A DNA stretch of 64,000 nt from Candidatus Defluviilinea gracilis (lineage in GTDB: Bacteria > Chloroflexota > Anaerolineae > Anaerolineales > Villigracilaceae), in the NCBI GenBank assembly GCA_016716235.1, contig JADJWS010000002.1, forward strand, positions 310,001-374,000, read 5' to 3'. How positions within the stretch are numbered: position 1 is the first letter of the stretch; each line of letters begins with the position of its first letter. A model generated the notes under the pieces. That model was not told the origin of the DNA and searched no databases. It was given only the letters and a program-made list of their open reading frames with translations. The translations under genes and the position numbers were made by a program. Below are positions 57,632 to 64,000 of this stretch, piece by piece.

Positions 57632-58425
57632 TGTTGCGCCTCCCGATTTTCTTTTAGGGTGAAATACTCAAGGACGTCGCTGGGTGGCTCGTAATCAAGT
57701 CTTATCTCTTCGATTTGAAGATTCATTAATACACGCCGAGATCCGTCTTCTAAGTTTACAGTGCTCATTTCGCTAACGATAAAACCTGTGGTGGCGTCAA
57801 ACACAAATTCATATTCCATGGAAAGAAGTTTTTTTGAATAATCCAGCATTTTCAAAGGTTGCTTCTCGACATATTTAATTTTGAACTGGATAGATTCTTT
57901 TCCGTCCTTGTCGATTTGTTCGCTTTTGAGGTCGGGGAATTTTAGATGATAGGCTAATCCATAATCAGGCACAAGTATATAAGGTTCGGTTGGGATAATC
58001 TCATCTACTGTCGTATTCCATGCTGTACCATTACTAAACATGCCTACCTGGATAACTTGGCCATCCTCTGTCCTTTGAATGCTTATTGACTTCTCCACCA
58101 TACCTGCGGCGTTGATGTACCACCACGATTCCGATCTAGAGTTTACAAGAGGCAGGACATCTTTCTCTGTAGGAGCATCAACATCATATTGAACATGCTC
58201 GCGAATATAGAACCATCCTTCCTTGATTATATTGTTGAGTACTTTTATTTTCAATTGATCGTAGAGCGCTTTATTTGGCGATAAAAGCGAGTCTTCGCTA
58301 GTCTTCACCGCCTTTCGTGCAGAAACCTCGCTGATATTGGTATTCACCGCAACAGCGCTGCTTATGACAAGACTTACCGCTACTAGGGCGACCATCATTA
58401 TCAGAATCAGCCTTGATATTTTCAT
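57628..58425 (-). CDS. Secreted or surface protein, unknown
   Basis: 265 residues with an N-terminal signal helix (LILIMMVALVAVSLVISSAV). The rest is a beta-rich domain: GWFYIREHVQYDVDAPTEKD, SWWYINAAGMVEKSISIQRT, GLAYHLKFPDLKSEQIDKDG, and a C-terminal SDVLEYFTLKENREAQQ. The alternating strands recall LolA/MucB- or outer-membrane-carrier-like half-barrels, without diagnostic motif. GGAG lies before the ATG. It is coupled with the small Cys-rich protein and lies next to a LuxR-type regulator on the same strand. Confidence 0.65.
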   Translation of the reverse strand: MKISRLILIMMVALVAVSLVISSAVAVNTNISEVSARKAVKTSEDSLLSPNKALYDQLKIKVLNNIIKEGWFYIREHVQYDVDAPTEKDVLPLVNSRSESWWYINAAGMVEKSISIQRTEDGQVIQVGMFSNGTAWNTTVDEIIPTEPYILVPDYGLAYHLKFPDLKSEQIDKDGKESIQFKIKYVEKQPLKMLDYSKKLLSMEYEFVFDATTGFIVSEMSTVNLEDGSRRVLMNLQIEEIRLDYEPPSDVLEYFTLKENREAQQ

Positions 58426-58506
58426 ATTTACTCCTTTAAATAATCGTGAACATTTTAGATCATATCAGTGTAGGGTTTGTTGTCAACTACGGATTCCCGA
58501 ATCTTG

Positions 58507-58713
58507 TTACTTTTTGAACAAAGTAATGAGTTTCAACACTGCTTCGGTTCGAGAACATACCTCCAACTTTTCATAAATATGGGTCAGGTGGTGTTCAACT
58601 GCGCGCGTCGAAACGCCAAGTTGCAAGGCAATCTCTTGTGTGCTTTTGCCTTCGAGCAACAGGTGAATTACTTCTACTTCCTTATCGGTAAATTGGCGCT
58701 GTTGATTTTCCAT
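58507..58713 (-). CDS. Stand-alone LuxR/GerE-type DNA-binding protein
   Basis: 68 residues, essentially only the helix-turn-helix: FTDKEVEVIHLLLEGKSTQE, IALQLGVSTRAVEHHLTHIYEKLEVCSRTEA-type sequence with the usual GerE pattern (L-T-x-x-E-x-E-V-L ... I-A-x-x-L-x-x-S-x-x-T-V-x-x-H-x-x-x-I-x-x-K-L). No sensor domain is present. It probably regulates the adjacent secreted-protein pair, 82 bp downstream on the same strand. GGAGG lies upstream of the ATG. Confidence 0.88.
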   Translation of the reverse strand: MENQQRQFTDKEVEVIHLLLEGKSTQEIALQLGVSTRAVEHHLTHIYEKLEVCSRTEAVLKLITLFKK

Positions 58714-58770
58714 ATCACTGCCTCCTCCAATGAATTAAAACTTCCCTATCAGCAAATTTTCTTATACCAC

Positions 58771-58788
58771 AGTGTTTTTTTTTTTTTT
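58771..58788. repeat. Long T homopolymer
   Basis: About 16-17 consecutive T in the divergent region between the LuxR-type gene and the DUF1461 gene. It is a candidate for phase-variable promoter spacing, and also a likely place for sequencing error. Confidence 0.6.
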
Positions 58789-58821
58789 TTGCATAGCCTA
58801 TTTGTACCCACAACTTGGAAT

Positions 58822-58840
58822 TTGTCTTACAATAAGACAA
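58822..58840 (+). promoter_or_regulatory. Perfect operator-like palindrome at the DUF1461 start
   Basis: TTGTCTTA-CAA-TAAGACAA, 8-bp arms, overlapping a TACAAT -10-like box and ending 2 bp before the ATG. It would be a good repressor site. The neighbouring LuxR-type protein is a candidate regulator. Confidence 0.55.
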
Positions 58841-58842
58841 AA

Positions 58843-59520
58843 ATGAAAACAAAAATGTTCCCTTTTTTCTCCTGGCTCGTTACTATTCTCGTCCCCCTCG
58901 TCCTCATCGGGCTGGGACTGCGGTTACTGTTAACTACTGCCTTCCTCCAAGTCGAATACAACATGCCGTACTTTCCGCGTGATGAATACGGCTTCACAAA
59001 AGAAGACCGTTTGAGGTGGGCGCCATACGCGTTGAAGTTTCTCATCAACAGCGCGGAAATTTCGTATCTTGGCGATTTGAAATTCGATGATGGGACTCCC
59101 TTGTACAACGAGCGCGAGTTAAGTCACATGGAGGATGTCAAGCAGGTGACAAAGGGCGCGTTGAATCTGTGGTATGCGACCCTGGCGATCTTGCTCGGGC
59201 TGGGGATTTGGTCAAAGGTTTCCCACTGGGAGCAGGCATACCGTCAAGGCTTGATGCGAGGTGGATGGTTGATGGTTGGGTTGGCTGGTGTCATCGGGTT
59301 GATCGTTGCGATCGGTATTGTTATCAATCCAAATGTCTTTTGGGGTTTCTTCACGGCATTTCACAAATTATTTTTCGTTGGCGACTCGTGGTTGTTTCTG
59401 TATTCGGATACCTTGATCCGCCTGTTCCCCATCCGTTTTTGGCAGGATGCGTTCTTGCTCGCGGCAGTCATCGCGCTGGGGGGAGGGGTTGCGTTGGGCA
59501 TGGGGTTGAAAGGCAAATAG
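58843..59520 (+). CDS. DUF1461 (TIGR01906) integral membrane protein
   Basis: 225 residues. An N-terminal helix, then an extracellular part with LQVEYNMPYFPRDEYGFTKEDRLRW, SYLGDLKF and YNERELSHMEDVKQVTKGAL, then three more helices: the DUF1461 signature (F-Y-x-x-E-Y ... E-x-x-H-M-x-D-V). Function unknown in the family. The ATG at 58843 is preferred. The open frame extends far upstream, but that part is antisense to the LuxR-type gene. Confidence 0.88.
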   Translation: MKTKMFPFFSWLVTILVPLVLIGLGLRLLLTTAFLQVEYNMPYFPRDEYGFTKEDRLRWAPYALKFLINSAEISYLGDLKFDDGTPLYNERELSHMEDVKQVTKGALNLWYATLAILLGLGIWSKVSHWEQAYRQGLMRGGWLMVGLAGVIGLIVAIGIVINPNVFWGFFTAFHKLFFVGDSWLFLYSDTLIRLFPIRFWQDAFLLAAVIALGGGVALGMGLKGK

Positions 59521-59533
59521 TGAAGCCGTGCTG

Positions 59534-59573
59534 GTTACTGCGTATTGCGTACTACATAGTACGCAATACGCAG
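59534..59573. repeat. Large perfect palindrome before fabG
   Basis: TACTGCGTATTGCGTACT-ACAT-AGTACGCAATACGCAGTA, 18-bp arms, followed by further shorter copies (AACGCAGTACGTAATAC). It is likely a dispersed palindromic unit and may also act as a terminator for the upstream gene. Confidence 0.85.
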
Positions 59574-59608
59574 TATGGAAAACGCAGTACGTAATACAAA
59601 GTACAGTG

Positions 59609-59614
59609 TATAAT
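59609..59614 (+). promoter_or_regulatory. -10 box for the fabG-tatC operon
   Basis: TATAAT preceded by TG, 21 bp before the fabG ATG, with GAGGAGA as ribosome site. No clear -35. Confidence 0.45.
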
Positions 59615-59635
59615 TTCGCGCGAGGAGACTCATAC

Positions 59636-60394
59636 ATGGCAGAATCGTTATCGCTTGAAAACAAAGTTGCGGTGGTGACGGGCGGTTCGCGCGGGATCGG
59701 TCGCGCGGTGGCGCTCGAGCTCGCGGCGCGCGGCGCGGCAGTGGTCGTCAACTACAACAAATCCTCCGATGCGGCGGATGAAGTGGTGAAAGCCGTGCAA
59801 TCGTCGGGAGGAAAAGCCGCCGCGTTTCAAGCGGACGTGTCCGACTTCAAACAAGCCGAGGCGTTGATCAAGTTTGCGATTGACACATTCGGCGACCTGA
59901 GCATCCTCGTCAACAATGCAGGCATCACAAAAGATACTCTCATCATGATGATGTCTGAATCCGATTGGGACTCGGTCATCGCGACGAATCTCAAATCCAC
60001 GTTCAATTGTTCGAAAGCCGCGGTCAAACATATGATGCGAAAACGCGCGGGACGCATCATCAACATGGCTTCGGTGGCTGGGCAAATGGGGAACCCGGGT
60101 CAGGTAAATTATTCCGCATCCAAAGGCGGGCAGATCGCGTTCACAAAATCATTGGCGCGCGAAGTTGCGGCGCGAAATATCACCGTCAACGCGATTGCGC
60201 CCGGGTTTGTGGACACAGAAATCCTCGACGCGATGTCGCCGGAAACGCTCGAGGCGTCGCTGAAATTAGTCCCGCTGGCGCGCAAAGGCAAGCCTGAAGA
60301 GATCGCCTATGCGGTCGCGTTCCTCGCCTCCGACCAAGCCGCGTTCATCACCGGTCAGGTGTTGGGCGTGGATGGCGGCATGGCGATGATGTGA
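59636..60394 (+). CDS. fabG: 3-oxoacyl-ACP reductase-type SDR
   Basis: 252 residues: TGGSRGIGRAVALELAARG (NADPH site), NNAGITKDTLIMMMSESDWD, catalytic serine in INMASVAGQMG, YSASKGG (Tyr/Lys) and the C-terminal ITGQVLGVDGGMAM of FabG. It reduces 3-oxoacyl-ACP in fatty acid synthesis. It is first in a same-strand run with the Asp23-like gene, nusB, tatA and tatC. The start at 59636 is set by GAGGAG. Confidence 0.93.
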   Translation: MAESLSLENKVAVVTGGSRGIGRAVALELAARGAAVVVNYNKSSDAADEVVKAVQSSGGKAAAFQADVSDFKQAEALIKFAIDTFGDLSILVNNAGITKDTLIMMMSESDWDSVIATNLKSTFNCSKAAVKHMMRKRAGRIINMASVAGQMGNPGQVNYSASKGGQIAFTKSLAREVAARNITVNAIAPGFVDTEILDAMSPETLEASLKLVPLARKGKPEEIAYAVAFLASDQAAFITGQVLGVDGGMAMM

Positions 60395-60451
60395 GAAGAA
60401 CAGAGATTAGAGACTGGAGATTGGTCGCCAGTCTCTGTTTGTGGAGAATCT

Positions 60452-60811
60452 ATGACAGACTTACCCTCCCTCGATAAAACCACCATCGCTCCCGATGTGC
60501 TTGTGACCATCGTGAGATTATCCGCGTTGGGGACGCCGGGCGTCAGCCGTATGGCAGGCGTCACGGGCGGAGTGAACCGTCTGTTCCGTCGCGGAGTCCA
60601 TGATGGAGTGCGGATCGAAGTCGAAGATAATTTGGTTGTCATCGACTTGCATTTGATCCTCAAACGCGATGTGAATATCCGCGAAGTGAGCCGTAACGTG
60701 CAGGAACAGGTGACGCGGGCGGTGACCGAAACGGTTGGCATGGATGTGGGCGCGGTGGATGTGCATGTTGAGAATATCGATTACGAAGATGGAGAGGCTG
60801 GTCTGGCATGA
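60452..60811 (+). CDS. Asp23/Gls24-family protein
   Basis: 119 residues: APDVLVTIVRLSALGTPGVS, GGVNRLFRR and VEDNLVVIDLHLILKRDVNI with NVQEQVTRAVTETVGMDVGA match the Asp23/Gls24 (alkaline-shock, YqhY) fold. In Firmicutes YqhY genes lie next to nusB and fatty acid genes, as here. Its stop overlaps the nusB start by 4 bp. Confidence 0.92.
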   Translation: MTDLPSLDKTTIAPDVLVTIVRLSALGTPGVSRMAGVTGGVNRLFRRGVHDGVRIEVEDNLVVIDLHLILKRDVNIREVSRNVQEQVTRAVTETVGMDVGAVDVHVENIDYEDGEAGLA

Positions 60812-61239
60812 AATCCCGCACCAGGGCGCGTTCGATCGCCCTGCAAGTACTTTACGAAGTGGATATTGCAAATCATATTCCGGGCGATGTGTTGAAATTG
60901 CGGCTGGAAGATTTTCCGCTGTCGGACGATCTCTCGGAGTTCACGCGCAAGATCGTCTTTGGAGTGCTTCCGCTCTCATCTAATTTAGACCTGCTGATCT
61001 CGAAGTATGCGCCGGAATGGCCCCTCGACCAGATCGCGGCGATCGACAGGAACATCTTGCGGATCGCGCTGTGGGAGTTTGCGGTCTTTCACGAAACGCC
61101 GATCAAAGTTGCCATTAATGAAGCGGTGGAACTGGCGAAACTCTACGGCTCCGATTCCGCGCCGCGTTTTGTGAATGGGGTGCTTGGCGCGTTGGCAGAT
61201 CACCAGCACGAGATCAAACAAATCCTGCAAAAGGCATAA
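60808..61239 (+). CDS. nusB: Transcription antitermination factor NusB
   Basis: 143 residues: RTRARSIALQVLYEVDIANH at the start, APEWPLDQIAAIDRNILRIALWE and INEAVELAKLYGSDSAPRFVNGVLGAL at the end, the NusB hallmarks. It binds boxA with S10 for rRNA antitermination. It overlaps the Asp23-like gene and abuts tatA. Confidence 0.95.
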   Translation: MKSRTRARSIALQVLYEVDIANHIPGDVLKLRLEDFPLSDDLSEFTRKIVFGVLPLSSNLDLLISKYAPEWPLDQIAAIDRNILRIALWEFAVFHETPIKVAINEAVELAKLYGSDSAPRFVNGVLGALADHQHEIKQILQKA

Positions 61240-61644
61240 ATGGAAATTTTAGGCGTTGGACCTTCCGAGTTCTTTTTTATCGTTCTCATTGCCATCATTG
61301 TTCTTGGACCGAAAAACATGAAGCAGGCGGGGCGCACCATCGGTCATCTCCTCAACCGTTACGTTACTTCCGACGCGGGGAAAGTGATCGCGAACACCTT
61401 CAAAGAGGTTACCAATCTTCCACAGCGGTTGATGCGCGAAGCAAACCTTGAAGACTTTCAAAAGGAAGCGGATTTGACAAACGTCATCGCTCCGCCGGCC
61501 GCCAAACGCTCCCCGACTTCCACGATGAAAGCGCCTCAAACCAGAAAACCGCCAGCGCCGAAAAAGCCCCAAGCCACCGATTCGGTTTCGCGCAACTCTA
61601 CTGAGACAATTGAGGAACGGGCAGACGAAACAAAACATGAGTAA
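61240..61644 (+). CDS. Twin-arginine translocase subunit TatA/TatB
   Basis: 134 residues. MEILGVGPSEFFFIVLIAII opens the protein, then VLGPKNMKQAGRTIGHLLNR, an amphipathic helix and a Pro/Ala/Lys-rich tail. The early E and GP hinge are typical of TatA/B; the length and GPKNMKQAGR suggest TatB-like. It starts directly after the nusB stop and overlaps tatC by 8 bp. Confidence 0.92.
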   Translation: MEILGVGPSEFFFIVLIAIIVLGPKNMKQAGRTIGHLLNRYVTSDAGKVIANTFKEVTNLPQRLMREANLEDFQKEADLTNVIAPPAAKRSPTSTMKAPQTRKPPAPKKPQATDSVSRNSTETIEERADETKHE

Positions 61645-62524
61645 ATTTTTTAATCGGTTGTGGCGGGCGCTGACGTTCCCGTTTGTTCTTCTGTACAAGA
61701 TCATCCTCTTTCCTCTTCAAGCCCCGGCGCGGGCGTGGAAATACCTCAACACCGACCCGGATGAGACCTCGGAAAAAACGCTGATCGATCACGTGGAGGA
61801 TTTCCGCGCGCACCTGCTGTGGATATTGGTCATCATCGCCGTGGCTGTGGGAGTGTCTTTTTATTTCACCATCCCGTTGATGGAATACCTCGCCATTCCC
61901 GTGGGCGGGCTTACGAAATTGCAGGCGATTGAGGTGACCGAAGAGATCGGCGTTTATATGAGGGTGGCATTGACCAGCGGCTTGACGATTTCCATTCCCT
62001 TCATTGCTTTTGGTTTTTGGCAGTTTGCCGCGACCGGGTTGAAGGCTCGCGAGAAGAAATTCAGCCTGCTTGCCATTCCGGTCGCCACGATCCTTTTTGT
62101 GGGCGGAGTCTGGACGACCCATCGTCTTTTGATTCCAGCCGCCCTGCCGTTTTTAGGCGGATTTACCGAGATCGCCCAAGTGTGGACGGCAAAGGAATAT
62201 TTTGGTTTTATCACAGGCTTGATGTTATGGATCGGACTGTTCTTCGAATCGCCGCTGGTGATTTTTGCCCTTACGTATGTTGGCATTGTCCAACCGAAAG
62301 TATTAGTTGAACAATGGAGACTTGCCATTGTGATCATTGCCATTCTTGCCGCCGCGGTCACGCCAACCATCGACCCGGTCAACATGGGTTTGGTGATGTT
62401 GCCGATGACCCTGCTTTATTTTTTCAGCATCCTGTTGAGCTACTTTGCCGCGGCGTTGCGCGGGAGAAGCGCGAGGGCTGTGGAACCTGTTGAGGAGTTC
62501 GGAGCAGGCAAACCCGTCGGATGA
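61637..62524 (+). CDS. tatC: Sec-independent protein translocase TatC
   Basis: 295 residues: LIDHVEDFRAHLLWILVIIA (the conserved acidic/Arg start of TatC), six membrane helices, FTEIAQVWTAKEYFGFI and FESPLVIFALTYVGIV with LVEQWRLAIVIIAILAAAVTP at the end. Together with the TatA/B protein it exports folded proteins with twin-Arg signals. The start at 61637 is taken from the family N-terminus. Confidence 0.95.
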   Translation: MSKFFNRLWRALTFPFVLLYKIILFPLQAPARAWKYLNTDPDETSEKTLIDHVEDFRAHLLWILVIIAVAVGVSFYFTIPLMEYLAIPVGGLTKLQAIEVTEEIGVYMRVALTSGLTISIPFIAFGFWQFAATGLKAREKKFSLLAIPVATILFVGGVWTTHRLLIPAALPFLGGFTEIAQVWTAKEYFGFITGLMLWIGLFFESPLVIFALTYVGIVQPKVLVEQWRLAIVIIAILAAAVTPTIDPVNMGLVMLPMTLLYFFSILLSYFAAALRGRSARAVEPVEEFGAGKPVG

Positions 62525-62545
62525 AGCGATAGATCGAGGAGAGAA

Positions 62546-64000
62546 ATGAACGCGCGTATTCCCATATCCCAGCGGATGCTTCTTGTGATGACTGTTTTGG
62601 CGTTGGTCAATCAAGCCTGCGCCATTTCATTGATCAAGTGGCCCACGTTTCCGACGGCAGTCGTCAACACGCCGCTCCCCGGCGGACCAACCGCCACGCC
62701 CGCGCCGCGCGCCGATGTGACCTTTACCGTGCGCGTGCCAGACCCGCTTCTGCCGGGGGAAAAGGTTGTGATCCGCGTGTTGGATGAAGTTGCCGGGCTG
62801 GCATACAACCCGGTGGATTATGAACTCAGCCCGATCGATACCGTTACCTATACGCGGACCTTGCAGATCCCCGATCAGGCGGTGATCCGTTATGTTTATG
62901 TTCGCTACCCATCCGCCACGCAAGAAGACACGAATCTCGACCAGCCCATTCGCTACCGGTTGTTTTACGCCAGCGGAAATACGCAGATCATCGACACGGT
63001 CAGCAGTTGGACGGACAAGCCGGTCAACACGCTTTCGGGGAGTATTTTCGGCGCTGTAGTGAACGCCGACACCAACCAGCCGATCCCCGATATTCTTGTA
63101 ACCGCCGGTGGCGAACAATCCTTGACCGACTCAGCCGGGCGGTTCCTGCTTTCCGGTTTGCGCGCCGGCACGCACAACCTCGTCGCCTACGCGTTGGATG
63201 GTTCGTACCAGGTCTTTCAGCAAGGCGCGGCAGTGGCAGATAACCAGGTCACCCAAGCCGCCCAGATTCGACTCAAGCAACTGCCGCAAGTGAACGTGAC
63301 GTTCATCGTCTCCATCCCGCAGGGGACTCAAGGCGCGCTTCGCATCGCGGGAAGCCTGCTTCAGTTTGGCAACACCTTCGCCGACCTGCGCGGCGGACTC
63401 AGTACCGTCGCCGACCGGATGCCGATTCTGCAACTCGGCGCGGACGGCAGATACACCACCACGATCCGTCTCCCTGTTGGCGCGGATGTGCAATACAAAT
63501 ACACCATCGGCGATGGGTATTGGAATTCGGAATTCACTTCGGAGGGGAGGTTCGTCACGCGCCGCATCCTTGTCGGCTCGCAGGATATGACCATTCAGGA
63601 TGCCGTTCACTCGTGGCAAAACGGGCCGCCCAACGCGCCGATCCTTTTTGATGTGACCGTGCCCGCCAATACTCCGCCGGGCGATATCATCTACATCCAG
63701 TTCTCGCACAATGGCTGGACTCCTCCCATCCCCATGCAAAACGCCGGTGGAAACCACTGGACGTTCAAGTTATACGGTCCGCTCCGCGACAGTTCGACGT
63801 TCGCCTATCGTTACTGCCGCAACGCCCAATGCGACTCGGCGGACGAATCGAAACAAGTCGGTCCCACAGCGCATGGGCGCAACATCTCGGGCACGATCAC
63901 GCCGCAATTCCTCACCGACACGGTCGATGCGTGGGCTTGGCCCCAGGTTGCCGGCAGCGCCACCCTCGTGCAAACCAACATCCCGTCGCGCGGAGCCGGG
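62546..64000 (+). CDS. Secreted protein with carboxypeptidase-regulatory-like domain (3' truncated)
   Basis: An open frame of 485 codons running off the window. The start at 62546 follows GAGGAGAG. The first 27 residues form a signal peptide (MLLVMTVLALVNQACAIS), possibly a lipoprotein one (NQAC). Residues about 48-150 are a beta-domain; 165-235 a CarboxypepD_reg-like domain (SIFGAVVNADTNQPIPDILV, SLTDSAGRFLLSGL, GTHNLVAYALDG). About 245-480 hold repeated beta-sandwich segments resembling starch-binding/CBM-like modules (YTTTIRLPVGADVQYKYTIG, FSHNGWTPP). A polysaccharide-active enzyme could follow beyond the window. Confidence 0.75.
   Translation, partial: MNARIPISQRMLLVMTVLALVNQACAISLIKWPTFPTAVVNTPLPGGPTATPAPRADVTFTVRVPDPLLPGEKVVIRVLDEVAGLAYNPVDYELSPIDTVTYTRTLQIPDQAVIRYVYVRYPSATQEDTNLDQPIRYRLFYASGNTQIIDTVSSWTDKPVNTLSGSIFGAVVNADTNQPIPDILVTAGGEQSLTDSAGRFLLSGLRAGTHNLVAYALDGSYQVFQQGAAVADNQVTQAAQIRLKQLPQVNVTFIVSIPQGTQGALRIAGSLLQFGNTFADLRGGLSTVADRMPILQLGADGRYTTTIRLPVGADVQYKYTIGDGYWNSEFTSEGRFVTRRILVGSQDMTIQDAVHSWQNGPPNAPILFDVTVPANTPPGDIIYIQFSHNGWTPPIPMQNAGGNHWTFKLYGPLRDSSTFAYRYCRNAQCDSADESKQVGPTAHGRNISGTITPQFLTDTVDAWAWPQVAGSATLVQTNIPSRGAG

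Noticed and set aside
58477..58842. Upstream extension of the DUF1461 protein
   Set aside because: It is antisense to the LuxR-type gene and crosses the T-run and palindrome. The family N-terminal helix begins at 58843.

Overview
The window looks like chromosome of a Chloroflexota bacterium of the class Anaerolineae. This is inferred from its housekeeping proteins, a B12-dependent ribonucleotide reductase (NrdJ) next to nrdR, RNase J, an L21-L27-L31 operon and many dispersed intergenic palindromes. No 16S gene or tRNA is present to confirm it. Housekeeping genes are GC-rich. Several islands are clearly AT-richer: about 0.89-2.0 kb, 10.6-12.0 kb, 27.5-29.0 kb and 57.2-58.8 kb. Some frameshifts fall in homopolymers, so part of the 'broken' genes may be long-read assembly error.

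Layout. 0-4.5 kb: hpt, a PLD-family nuclease island, tdk, a 143-bp MITE, and rplU-rpmA-rpmE under a consensus promoter. 4.5-5.85 kb: IS110-family copy 1. 5.9-14.5 kb: dienelactone hydrolase and two SF1 helicases separated by a lipoprotein and a divergent, frameshifted SecY. 14.6-19.9 kb: small hypotheticals, a YgiT/DUF4258 module, a CsbD-like protein, a zincin-like protein, hicBA with DUF2283, and an MBL-fold hydrolase. 19.9-21.1 kb: IS110 copy 2. 21.2-27 kb: membrane glycosyltransferase-like protein, mutY, rnj. 27.3-32.4 kb: membrane protein, a hydrolase/acyl-CoA-synthetase fusion and a second hydrolase. 32.8-39.1 kb: nrdR, intein-containing nrdJ, MNT/HEPN and Phd/VapC modules. 39-52 kb: LysM-CAP protein, SDR, HAD, cytochrome b/molybdopterin fusion, zwf, NBR1-Ig lipoprotein, cysteine desulfurase-mnmA, S9 peptidase. 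52-59.5 kb: DedA, VanZ, PaiB, an ISAs1-family element, a membrane spermidine-synthase-like protein, secreted proteins with a small LuxR-type regulator, DUF1461. 59.6-64 kb: fabG-Asp23-nusB-tatA-tatC and a truncated secreted protein.

Three themes stand out. (1) Dispersed palindromic or simple repeats also occur inside reading frames, in frame, in at least five proteins: both helicases, MutY, MnmA and a membrane glycosyltransferase-like protein. This resembles Rickettsia palindromic elements. (2) Three accessory cassettes (hicBA-DUF2283, a membrane protein, MNT/HEPN) are each bounded by a direct repeat that is a copy of the end of the neighbouring housekeeping gene. In the nrdJ case all differences are synonymous. 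(3) Both IS110 copies sit at the same position in two copies of one intergenic repeat and carry a conserved structured 5' noncoding region, as expected for a bridge RNA. An ISAs1-family element and a small MITE share terminal repeats and 10-bp target duplications. Other points of note are an L31 protein fused to an RNA polymerase alpha-CTD-like domain and several promoters placed for leaderless transcription.
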